6,714 bases of DNA from Caldifarciminota bacterium (GCA_903908785.1 CAIVTL010000455.1:1-6714); one strand, 5' to 3'; positions 1 to 5,701 are shown, counted from the first letter of the stretch. Made by a program: numbers and translations. Notes: generated by a model not told the origin, from the letters alone.

Positions 1-2
1 GT

Positions 3-785
3 ACTACAAGACTACCTCTGAGTCAGCAATTGGCAGCCGACGAACCGCAAACGACGCCGGCCAGCTCTCTCCCAGACCAAAACCGACGAGATTTTGCCCG
101 ATTACGGGGAGTTCTCCGACGGACTCCTAGTGCGCTCCAGCACTTTGGGCTGGTGATTGCTCTCGCCGGCGTTGCCGTGAACCAGACCGCGGCCCGCGGC
201 GGCTACCTGTTCCTGGAACAGAACACCGGAGTCAGCAACGTCTTTCTCAGCCGCGATTTACGCCGCGTCGAGGAACTGCCGGAACCGTTGGCCCTGGACT
301 CGTCTACTTCCATCCTGACCAAGGCATTCCGGCCCGCGCCGGTCGCATGGGTCTCGACCTCTGCCGGTCCTGCCCGGCCCGTGACCTACAATCGGCCGTT
401 AACGGCTGCCGGTCGGCAACTGCTGCTCTCGCGGACTGTCGAACCCGGTTTCCTCCACGAGTACGAACTCGCGCTGGACGGAGAGGAGTACCTGCTGACA
501 CACAACCAGGTCATCGAGCCTGGCCTGCACGTCTGGAGCTTCGCCTACGACGCCGCCGCGCGCCGGGTCGGCCTGATGCTCGGTGGCGAACAGCAGTGGC
601 TCGGCGTTGGTGACAGCGCAACCGTCCAGGGCCGGGCATTGAAACTCCTGTCCGCGACCTTTGCCGCTCATTCCGGCGTCATCTTCATCGTCAACGACGT
701 CCGGTTCCGGTTCATCATCTTCACCGGGTTCGGCCTGATGCTGCTCGGCCTGGTCCCGCCGTTGTTCCGGAGGGAAAAGCCATGA
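3..785 (+). CDS. resB: ResB-like cytochrome c biogenesis protein, 5' end outside window
   Basis: ResB (Ccs1) partners CcsA in System II, which exports haem and attaches it to apocytochrome c outside the membrane. The frame is open from base 3 to the TGA at 783-785. A TTG at 30 is possible but has no ribosome binding site, so the gene probably begins upstream. Counting from that TTG, a membrane segment lies at residues 38-50 (HFGLVIALAGVAV). A long extracytoplasmic domain follows, with the ResB-like stretch VTYNRPLTAAG near residues 118-128. A final membrane segment lies near 227-246, followed by a short basic tail. Full-length ResB has two or three more N-terminal membrane helices, which may lie left of the window. 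The stop overlaps the ccsA start (ATGA), implying translational coupling. A CcmF C-terminus was considered, but the domain pattern and the CcsA partner favour ResB. Confidence 0.75.
   Translation, partial: TTRLPLSQQLAADEPQTTPASSLPDQNRRDFARLRGVLRRTPSALQHFGLVIALAGVAVNQTAARGGYLFLEQNTGVSNVFLSRDLRRVEELPEPLALDSSTSILTKAFRPAPVAWVSTSAGPARPVTYNRPLTAAGRQLLLSRTVEPGFLHEYELALDGEEYLLTHNQVIEPGLHVWSFAYDAAARRVGLMLGGEQQWLGVGDSATVQGRALKLLSATFAAHSGVIFIVNDVRFRFIIFTGFGLMLLGLVPPLFRREKP
769..774 (+). promoter_or_regulatory. Ribosome binding site of ccsA
   Basis: GGAGGG lies 7 bases before the ATG at 782, inside the last codons of the resB-like gene. It fixes the ccsA start at the ATGA overlap. Confidence 0.7.
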
Positions 786-1555
786 CCGGCCCGCTCCCGC
801 TCTACGTGGCGCTGGCCGCGTATGCTGCCGCCGCGGTCCTGGCCGGAGTCAGCCGCGGCCGCCACGCCGCCCGCGAATTGTCATTCGTAAGCCTGCTCGC
901 CTCAGCCATCGGCCTGACGCTGCAACTCGGCTTCATCGTCTTCCGGACCCTTGCCACCGGGTTCCTGCCCTTTGCCTCCCGGTTCGAATCCATGGCCGTC
1001 TTCGCCTTTTCGGTGCAGGCCGTCGGCCTCATCGTCTACCTCGCAACGCGCCAGAACTCGGTCAAACTCGGCACCGACGGAGTCAGTGTCATCCTGCTGG
1101 TCGGGGCCCTGATGCCGGTCGGGTTTCATCCCGGCGGCGACCTGAACCCGATTCTCAACAGCCCGTGGTTTGCCTTCCACATTCTCGTCTCATTCGGCGG
1201 CTACGCCTGCTTCACGGTCGGCCTGGTCTGGAGCATCGCTTTCCTGCGAGACCGGCTGCTCGACTTCAACCCGTCGGTCCGGCGCCGGCTCGCCGTAGCC
1301 GGCCTGCTGCTGCTCGGGACCGGGATCATGACCGGCGCGATGTGGGCCGACTCGTCGTGGGGAACGTACTGGGGCTGGGACCCGAAGGAATCCTGGGCGC
1401 TGCTGACGTGGACACTGGTGATGGCCGGGCTGCACCTGGCCGGCGCCAGGTCCCGGCGCTGGCTTGCGGTGCTTGGCTTCGGCCTCGTCTTTGCGACAAT
1501 GATGTTCACCTTCATCGGTATCAACCTGCTTAAGTGGGGTCTGCACCGATACTGA
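782..1555 (+). CDS. ccsA: Cytochrome c biogenesis protein CcsA (WWD haem-handling family)
   Basis: CcsA is the haem-handling half of the System II cytochrome c synthase. It is a polytopic membrane protein that presents haem at the outer face of the membrane for attachment to CXXCH-type motifs. The 257-residue product is almost entirely hydrophobic. It carries the WWD signature at residues 188-210 (WADSSWGTYWGWDPKESW core) and the family-typical PFASRFES segment at 63-70. Candidate haem-ligand histidines are H133 in the WFAFHILVSFGGYACF region and H255 in the C-terminal GLHRY; H218 is a further histidine. The PKESWALLTW form of the motif fits CcsA better than CcmC or CcmF. Length is near the short end of the family (about 250-330). 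The start is set by GGAGGG 7 bases upstream and the 4-base overlap with the resB-like gene. The next gene, a possible cytochrome, begins 33 bases downstream. Confidence 0.92.
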   Translation: MTGPLPLYVALAAYAAAAVLAGVSRGRHAARELSFVSLLASAIGLTLQLGFIVFRTLATGFLPFASRFESMAVFAFSVQAVGLIVYLATRQNSVKLGTDGVSVILLVGALMPVGFHPGGDLNPILNSPWFAFHILVSFGGYACFTVGLVWSIAFLRDRLLDFNPSVRRRLAVAGLLLLGTGIMTGAMWADSSWGTYWGWDPKESWALLTWTLVMAGLHLAGARSRRWLAVLGFGLVFATMMFTFIGINLLKWGLHRY

Positions 1556-1579
1556 TGAAACTGAGTCGAACATTGGGAG

Positions 1580-1584
1580 AGGAG
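1580..1584 (+). promoter_or_regulatory. Ribosome binding site of the CX3CH secreted protein
   Basis: AGGAG lies 4 bases before the ATG at 1589, within a purine-rich stretch. No clear promoter is visible in the 33-base gap after ccsA, so cotranscription with ccsA is likely. Confidence 0.55.
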
Positions 1585-1588
1585 TATC

Positions 1589-2374
1589 ATGAAGATTATC
1601 ACTGTGCTCGCGTCCTTATTGCTGGCGTACACGTTGGCGCCGGCCCACGCTGACTATACCGGCTATTCAGGAGCGCCCGGCTCAGGCGGTGCCTGCGCCG
1701 GCGCCTGTCATGGCTCGTCGAACGGGACGATAACCGTCACCGGTTTCCCAACCAACTACACCGCAGGCCAGGCCTACCTGATTACCGTCGCGCACAACGG
1801 CGGCTCGTCGATTGAGAACTTCAACGCGTCGGTGCGCGTCGGGTCCGGCACGACCAATGCGGGTACGATTGCCGCCGGAACGAACACCGCGGTGTACAAC
1901 GTCGGCGGGGAAACCAACGGCGTCCACTTCTCCAGCGCCGGGAACGCTTCCGGCACGTTCACCTGGACCGCGCCCAACCCGCCGGTCGGCGCCGTGAAGC
2001 TCTACCTCGCCGGCCACCAGGGCAGTAGCGTGAACGGCAAGAACACCGAAGTGGTGCTGACCGCGCAGGGCGCAGGCATCGCCGAGGTGAACCGCGGCAA
2101 GGTCCAGAGCGCCGAGTTCCGGCTGGAACAGAGTATCGTCAACCGCCACCTTGTCATGCGCATCGACAACCCCGAGACCCCGGCCCGGGTTCGGATTATT
2201 GACCGTAATGGACGAGTCATGGCGAGGTTGACCATTGCTGCCGGCAGCAGCCAGGCTGTGGCCTGGCCCCTGCTCGACAGCCGCAATCGTCGCCTGTCGG
2301 CCGGTACCTACTACGCCGTCTTCGACGCAGCCGGCGTGCACACCCTGGCCAAGTTCACGGTCGTGGCCCGCTGA
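1589..2374 (+). CDS. Secreted choice-of-anchor V (Reeler-like) protein with CX3CH motif and T9SS/FlgD-like sorting domain
   Basis: This is an exported 261-residue protein of unknown exact function. Residues 1-21 form a signal peptide (KIITVLASLLLAYTLAPAHA, likely cleavage after A21). Next comes SGAPG at 27-31 and then C36-A-G-A-C40-H41. That is a haem c-binding-like motif with three residues between the cysteines instead of two. Residues about 48-160 match the choice-of-anchor V pattern: NYTAGQAYLITV near 56-67, GTFTWTAPNPPVGAVKLYLAG near 122-142. Residues about 181-261 resemble the T9SS type A/FlgD Ig-like C-terminal domain, with VRIIDRNGRVMARL at 201-214 and LSAGTYYAVF at 236-245. The position right after resB-ccsA suggests a cytochrome c-like substrate of that synthase, delivered outside the cell or to its surface; this is inference. 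Alternatively, the cysteines may form a disulfide and bind no haem. Confidence 0.8.
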   Translation: MKIITVLASLLLAYTLAPAHADYTGYSGAPGSGGACAGACHGSSNGTITVTGFPTNYTAGQAYLITVAHNGGSSIENFNASVRVGSGTTNAGTIAAGTNTAVYNVGGETNGVHFSSAGNASGTFTWTAPNPPVGAVKLYLAGHQGSSVNGKNTEVVLTAQGAGIAEVNRGKVQSAEFRLEQSIVNRHLVMRIDNPETPARVRIIDRNGRVMARLTIAAGSSQAVAWPLLDSRNRRLSAGTYYAVFDAAGVHTLAKFTVVAR

Positions 2375-2394
2375 GTCACAACCGTCTGCAATTC

Positions 2395-2422
2395 GACGCT
2401 CCGTCCCCCGCGGCGGAGCGTC
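2395..2422 (+). terminator. Hairpin after the CX3CH gene, possible terminator without U-tract
   Basis: GACGCTCCG (2395-2403) and CGGAGCGTC (2414-2422) form a perfect 9-bp stem around a 10-base loop, 20 bases after the stop at 2374. No T-run follows, so intrinsic termination is uncertain. It could instead protect the 3' end of the mRNA. Confidence 0.5.
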
Positions 2423-2428
2423 CGCCAT

Positions 2429-2457
2429 TTGACGCAAGCCTGCTCGGCTGCTATCCT
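2429..2457 (+). promoter_or_regulatory. Candidate sigma70-type promoter of the nucleotidyltransferase gene
   Basis: TTGACG (2429-2434) matches the -35 consensus at 5 of 6 positions. It is followed, after exactly 17 bases, by TATCCT (2452-2457), which matches the -10 consensus at 4 of 6. Transcription would begin near 2464, just before the palindrome pair at 2467-2493. The site sits between the hairpin and the next gene, as a promoter would. Confidence 0.4.
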
Positions 2458-2466
2458 ACCCTTGTT

Positions 2467-2493
2467 GGGACTGTCCCTTCGTGGACTGTCCCC
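2467..2493 (-). repeat. REP-like palindrome pair, copy 1 (degenerate)
   Basis: Two near-palindromes, GGGACTGTCCC (2467-2477) and GGACTGTCCCC (2483-2493), are separated by 5 bases. The reverse complement (GGACAGTCC core) matches the better-preserved pair at 2772-2801, so this is the same element in opposite orientation. It lies in the 5' leader of the nucleotidyltransferase gene and contains the upstream GTG (2481) that could be misread as its start. Confidence 0.7.
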
Positions 2494-2504
2494 AAAACCG
2501 GAAC

Positions 2505-4073
2505 GTGAAAACAACCATTGAGAAGACCCTGCGCGGCCTCGGCCGCGCGTACGAGCGTCTGCTCGAAGTCAGGGGCGACCGCCGGCTGTTCCTGGTCGGC
2601 GGCACGATTCGGGACATCCTGCTTGGTCGCGAGCCCACCGACTTCGACTTCGCGGTGTCCGGGTCCGGCCTCGAGTTCGCGTCCGCCTTTGCCCGCAAGG
2701 TGCGCGGCAGCCTGGTCGTGCTCTCCGAGCCGGACGACGAGGCGCGCGTCATCTACCGCAAGCCGAACCCTGGGGACAGTCCCCGTGCGGGGACAGTCCC
2801 CGTCACCTTCGACTTCAACGGCTTCGGGAACCGCGCCATCAACACCGACATCATGCGCCGTGACTTCACGGCCAACGCCCTCGCCGTGGAAATCCTGCCG
2901 AACGGCGTCGGCGAACTACTGGACATTGTCGACGGCAAAAAGGACATTGCTGACCGTCGGCTCCGGCCGGTGAGCGCGGACTCGCTCCGGCTCGACCCGC
3001 TGCGGCTGCTCCGCGCCATCCGCATCGCGCTCGAACTCGACTTCCGTATCGACGAAGCGGTCTTCGACCTTGCCCGTGCCGTCACTCTCAAGGAAACCGC
3101 GCCGGAACGCGTCGGCTCGGAACTGCTCCGAGTAATCGAATCGCCCGGCTCCTATACTTACATCCGCAAACTCTTCGAGCTTGGGCGGCTCTCGGACATC
3201 CTGCCCGAACTCGTGCCCCTGCTCGAAGACGAAGACCTGCGCGAGCACTCGTTCCGCACCTATTTCAAGGTTGAGGAAATCATCAGCAGCGAATCCTTCT
3301 TCTCCCGCTTCGAGCCCGAATGGACCGCCTACTTTGACCAATGGGGCGCGACGGCTGACAGCTTACAGCCGACAGCTGACAGCCCGGAATCGGACGTCCC
3401 GGCGTCCGGCCAATCTGCAATCCCCCGCGGTCCGAATTCCGCCCCCGACCCCCGACCCCCGACCCCTGACCCCTCTCCTCTTCCCTACCGCCGCGGCCTC
3501 CTCAAGCTCGCCGGCTTGCTCCACGACCTCGCCAAACCCGAAACCCGGTTCATCAACACCGAAGGCGAAGTCCACTTCTACGGCCATGACAGCCTGGGCG
3601 CGCGCGCTGCCGGCCGCATCGGCCGCGACCGCCTGCGCCTCTCCCGGGCCCAGACCGGGATGCTCTCGACCCTTGTTGCCGAACACATGCGCCTCCACCT
3701 GCTCGCCACTGCCCCGGACCTGACCGACCGCGCGGTGCGCCGATTCTTCCGCGACCTCGGCGAAGAAGCGTTCGGCATCATGATTCTCTGCTTCTCCGAC
3801 GGCTGGGCCACTGCCGGCCGCACCGGGCACCTCGAAGACACGATAACCCGGATGATTCAGCAGCGCCGCGCCGAGGCCGCGAAGCTCAAGGTCAAGCGCT
3901 ACGTCACCGGCCACGACCTGATTGCCCTCGGCATGAAGCCCGGCCCGTCCTTCAAAGTCATCCTGCAGGAACTCGAAGAACTCCAACTCGAAGGCGTGAT
4001 ATCCGGCACCGAACAGGGCCTCGACTACCTCAAAGCGCACCTCCCTGCGCTGAGCGCAGGCAATTCCGAATGA
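2505..4073 (+). CDS. CCA tRNA nucleotidyltransferase / poly(A) polymerase family protein with HD domain and repeat-encoded insertions
   Basis: This is a class II nucleotidyltransferase that adds CCA, part of CCA, or poly(A) to RNA 3' ends in the cytoplasm. Exact specificity cannot be read from the sequence. Counting from GTG 2505 (522 residues), the catalytic head has LVGGTIRDILLG at 30-41 and metal-binding DFDF at 46-49. RRDFTANALA lies at 118-127, and the neck region DPLRLLRAIRIALELDF follows near 164-180. An HD domain follows, with HDLAKPE at 340-346 and GHD at 360-362. GTG 2481 is also in frame, but lies inside a palindromic repeat and would add only repeat-encoded residues. Neither start has a good ribosome binding site. 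Two insertions look repeat-derived: GDSPRAGTVPV at 90-100 (REP-like pair) and a Pro/Ser/Asp-rich linker near 282-328 (two 7-bp arrays). The stop overlaps an in-frame ATG of the radical SAM gene. Confidence 0.88.
   Translation: MKTTIEKTLRGLGRAYERLLEVRGDRRLFLVGGTIRDILLGREPTDFDFAVSGSGLEFASAFARKVRGSLVVLSEPDDEARVIYRKPNPGDSPRAGTVPVTFDFNGFGNRAINTDIMRRDFTANALAVEILPNGVGELLDIVDGKKDIADRRLRPVSADSLRLDPLRLLRAIRIALELDFRIDEAVFDLARAVTLKETAPERVGSELLRVIESPGSYTYIRKLFELGRLSDILPELVPLLEDEDLREHSFRTYFKVEEIISSESFFSRFEPEWTAYFDQWGATADSLQPTADSPESDVPASGQSAIPRGPNSAPDPRPPTPDPSPLPYRRGLLKLAGLLHDLAKPETRFINTEGEVHFYGHDSLGARAAGRIGRDRLRLSRAQTGMLSTLVAEHMRLHLLATAPDLTDRAVRRFFRDLGEEAFGIMILCFSDGWATAGRTGHLEDTITRMIQQRRAEAAKLKVKRYVTGHDLIALGMKPGPSFKVILQELEELQLEGVISGTEQGLDYLKAHLPALSAGNSE
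2772..2801 (+). repeat. REP-like palindrome pair, copy 2, inside the nucleotidyltransferase gene
   Basis: Two perfect copies of GGGGACAGTCCCC (2772-2784 and 2789-2801) are separated by GTGC. Each is palindromic except for its central base. The 30-base element keeps the reading frame and encodes most of GDSPRAGTVPV, placed where the family normally has a short turn between two strands. It is the same element as at 2467-2493, inverted. Confidence 0.85.
3354..3381 (+). repeat. 7-bp tandem array A (GCTGACA), in the nucleotidyltransferase gene
   Basis: Four heptamers lie in phase: GCTGACA, GCTTACA, GCCGACA, GCTGACA, with a weak fifth (GCCCGGA). The array encodes part of the linker before the HD domain. 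The consensus would create a TGA at 3363-3365; the second unit has TTA there instead. Confidence 0.8.
3444..3478 (+). repeat. 7-bp tandem array B (CCCGACC), in the nucleotidyltransferase gene
   Basis: There are five heptamers: CCCGACC three times, then CCTGACC and CCTCTCC. The 35 bases encode the proline-rich run just before the HD domain. The sequence between arrays A and B holds another fragment with CAATCTGCAATC, resembling array D. Confidence 0.85.
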
Positions 4074-4089
4074 CCAATCCCAGCGCGGC

Positions 4090-4124
4090 AAACCCCAAAC
4101 CCCAAACCCCAAATCCCAAATCCC
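4090..4124 (+). repeat. 7-bp tandem array C (AAACCCC/AAATCCC), at the gene junction
   Basis: Three copies of AAACCCC are followed by two of AAATCCC, 35 bases in all. It lies between the nucleotidyltransferase stop and the likely start of the radical SAM protein. Confidence 0.9.
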
Positions 4125-4134
4125 GCCGGCGTCC

Positions 4135-4167
4135 GCAATCTGCAATCTGCAATCTGCAATCTGCAAT
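4135..4167 (+). repeat. 7-bp tandem array D (GCAATCT), ending in the radical SAM start codon
   Basis: Four perfect GCAATCT units plus a partial GCAAT run into the ATG at 4166-4168, so the first two bases of that start codon belong to the array. There is no Shine-Dalgarno sequence in it. Confidence 0.92.
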
Positions 4168-5101
4168 GTCGTTCGTCTACGGCCCCGTCCCCAGCCGCCG
4201 CCTCGGCCTCTCGCTCGGCATCAACATCATCCCGGCCAAGACCTGCACCCTCGACTGCGTCTACTGCCAGTGCGGGCTCACCACCCGCAAGACGGCAACG
4301 CGCGAGTCCTTCTTCCCGGTCGCCGACATCCTCACCGCCGTCCGCAACTCGCAACCCGCAACTCGCAACTCGCCTCTCGCCTTCTTGACTTTTTCCGGCG
4401 ACGGCGAGCCCACGCTCAACAAAGACATCGGCCGCATCATCCGCGGGCTCAAGCGCGAGTTCTCCATCCCGGTCGCGGTCATCACCAACTCCACGCTCAT
4501 CTCCGACCCGCAGGTGCGGCGCGACATCATGCCCGCCGACTTGGTCGTCCCCTCGCTCGACGCCGCGGACCAGCGCACCTTTGCCCGGGTTGACCGCTGC
4601 CACCGCAGTATCAAGGTCGAAGACATCATTGAAGGCCTGAAGCTCTTCCGGCGCAGCTACCGGGGGAAAATGTGGCTTGAAATCATGCTGGTCAAAGGCA
4701 TCAACGACTCGGTCGAACACGTCGTCGCCCTGCGCAAGGCCGTGCACCAGATTCAGCCGGACCGGGTCCAACTCAACACCGTTGTCCGCCCCCCGGCCGA
4801 GAAGTTCGCTCGTCCCATGTCCCACGACGACCTCGTACAAATCCAGTACCTCTTTGGCCCGAACACGGATATCGCAGCCCAAGGCAAATCACAAATCACA
4901 AATCACAAATCACAAATCAGAGGCAATGCGGATGAGCTTATCCTTGCGACGGTCCACGGCCGGCCGGTAACGCGGCAAGACCTCGCGGACGCGCTCGGCG
5001 TCGCGCCCCGCGCCCTGACCGCTGCCCTGCGCGGGCTGGTGCGCGCAAAGCGCATCAAGCCGGTCGACTACTCAGGCAAGACCTTCTACGAACCGGCCTG
5101 A
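4166..5101 (+). CDS. Radical SAM protein, COG0731 type (GPVPSRRLGxSLG), with winged-helix-like C-terminus
   Basis: This 4Fe-4S enzyme is predicted to cleave S-adenosylmethionine to a radical; its substrate is unknown. From ATG 4166 (311 residues), GPVPSRRLGLSLG spans 6-18. The cluster motif C27xxxC31xxC34 follows, then FSGDGEPTL at 76-84, the SAM-contacting region typical of this family. Residues about 253-311 resemble a winged helix (VTRQDLADALGVAPRALTAAL). COG0731 includes archaeal TYW1-like tRNA-modifying enzymes. The adjacent tRNA 3'-end enzyme makes an RNA role conceivable, but this is inference. An in-frame ATG at 4070 overlaps the upstream stop (ATGA) and would add 32 residues encoded mainly by arrays C and D. 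I prefer 4166 because family similarity begins exactly there. Two further arrays encode RNSQPATRNSP near 60-70 and GKSQITNHKSQIRG just before the winged helix. Confidence 0.85.
   Translation: MSFVYGPVPSRRLGLSLGINIIPAKTCTLDCVYCQCGLTTRKTATRESFFPVADILTAVRNSQPATRNSPLAFLTFSGDGEPTLNKDIGRIIRGLKREFSIPVAVITNSTLISDPQVRRDIMPADLVVPSLDAADQRTFARVDRCHRSIKVEDIIEGLKLFRRSYRGKMWLEIMLVKGINDSVEHVVALRKAVHQIQPDRVQLNTVVRPPAEKFARPMSHDDLVQIQYLFGPNTDIAAQGKSQITNHKSQIRGNADELILATVHGRPVTRQDLADALGVAPRALTAALRGLVRAKRIKPVDYSGKTFYEPA
4343..4377 (+). repeat. 7-bp tandem array E (CGCAACT), in the radical SAM gene
   Basis: Five in-phase heptamers are present: CGCAACT, CGCAACC, CGCAACT, CGCAACT and the diverged CGCCTCT. They encode residues 60-71, in the loop between an early helix and the strand leading to FSGDGEPTL. 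Confidence 0.88.
4885..4919 (+). repeat. 7-bp tandem array F (CAAATCA), perfect, in the radical SAM gene
   Basis: Five identical CAAATCA units (35 bases) form the linker between the radical SAM core and the winged-helix-like tail. This is the most perfect array in the window, hence probably the youngest or the most changeable. Confidence 0.95.
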
Positions 5102-5147
5102 TTAGCGGCGGAGAGCGCAGGCACAAGCCCAAGCGCAAGCTGCCGCC

Positions 5148-5210
5148 AACTTGCCTCTCGCAGCTCGCCATCCGCCAATCATCAATCCAAAATCCAAAAT
5201 CGAAAATCGG
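5148..5210 (+). repeat. Two adjacent 7-bp arrays G (degenerate -CGC units, then ATCCAAA)
   Basis: At 5148-5175 four diverged heptamers (AACTTGC, CTCTCGC, AGCTCGC, CATCCGC) share only their endings. From 5178 to 5210 the units ATCATCA, ATCCAAA, ATCCAAA, ATCGAAA and a partial ATCGG follow, about 33 bases. Confidence 0.65.
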
Positions 5211-5244
5211 TCGTGTTTCCAGAAATAGAACTCGCCGTTGGTCT

Positions 5245-5352
5245 GAACGTATCTTTACCCGTGTCGTGACCGGCGTCGGCACGTACGTCCGCACCTGCGT
5301 CGGCACCTGAATCTCAGCCTGAATCTTTACCTCTTCCTCTACCTTCACCTCA
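5245..5352. repeat. Degenerate 6-bp periodic tract
   Basis: About 18 hexamers stay in one register, for example GTCGGC, ACGTAC, GTCCGC, ACCTGC, GTCGGC, ACCTGA, ATCTCA, GCCTGA, ATCTTT, ACCTCT. Because six is a multiple of three, every open frame across it encodes alternating residues. On the - strand, from ATG 5348, this gives charged/polar residues alternating with Val, Ile or Thr. I treat it as repeat DNA rather than a gene, though a beta-strand-like peptide cannot be excluded. Confidence 0.55.
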
Positions 5353-5677
5353 AGCCGCTTGCGGCGCTGTTCCAGAAGTCTTTCCAGAAGCCGTTCGAGG
5401 TGTCTTTCGGCTCGTTTTTCGACTTCAAGTAACCGCAGTTGAAGGGTTTGGTGTACCGCGCGGCAGTTGGGCAGATCCTACCCCGGGGGCAGTCTGTGGG
5501 CTGCCCACTCCACGGGAGAATTGTGGTTCCGGCCGTGCCTGACCACCACATGTAGACGACAAGCGATTGCCGAGAGGACTAGTGGTCTCGTGCTCAAGTG
5601 CTCTAGTGGATGAGCGGAACAGCAGTCAACTCAACCGCGCCGCGCGTCAGGAATGGCTTGCCGTGTCGCTGGGGATT

Positions 5678-5701
5678 CGCGGTTCACGACAATGAACCGC
5701 G
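5678..5701. repeat. Perfect 9-bp inverted repeat
   Basis: CGCGGTTCA (5678-5686) and TGAACCGCG (5693-5701) are exact reverse complements around a 6-base loop. It is far from both flanking genes and has no T-run, so a terminator role is unsupported. A third GGTTCA occurs about 20 bases downstream. Confidence 0.6.

Noticed and set aside
1682..2437. - strand open frame of 251 codons opposite the CX3CH protein
   Set aside because: The + strand has a signal peptide, ribosome binding site and domain matches; the - frame is a shadow.
3363..4166. Long - strand open frame (267 codons) across the 3' half of the nucleotidyltransferase
   Set aside because: It is antisense to clearly recognisable HD domain sequence; such frames are common in GC-rich genes, and its product is repeat-derived at both ends.
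4025..4882. Long - strand open frame (285 codons) across the radical SAM gene
   Set aside because: The + strand carries the CxxxCxxC and GDGEPTL motifs in a continuous frame; the antisense product matches nothing I recognise.
3354..5210. CRISPR array
   Set aside because: Units are contiguous 7-mers without spacers, and no cas genes are present.
5345..5551. - strand 68-codon frame ending in an aromatic-rich stretch, and a + strand frame ending FGSFFDFK
   Set aside because: There is no start context or family match, and part lies in the hexamer tract; I could not tell a gene remnant from chance.
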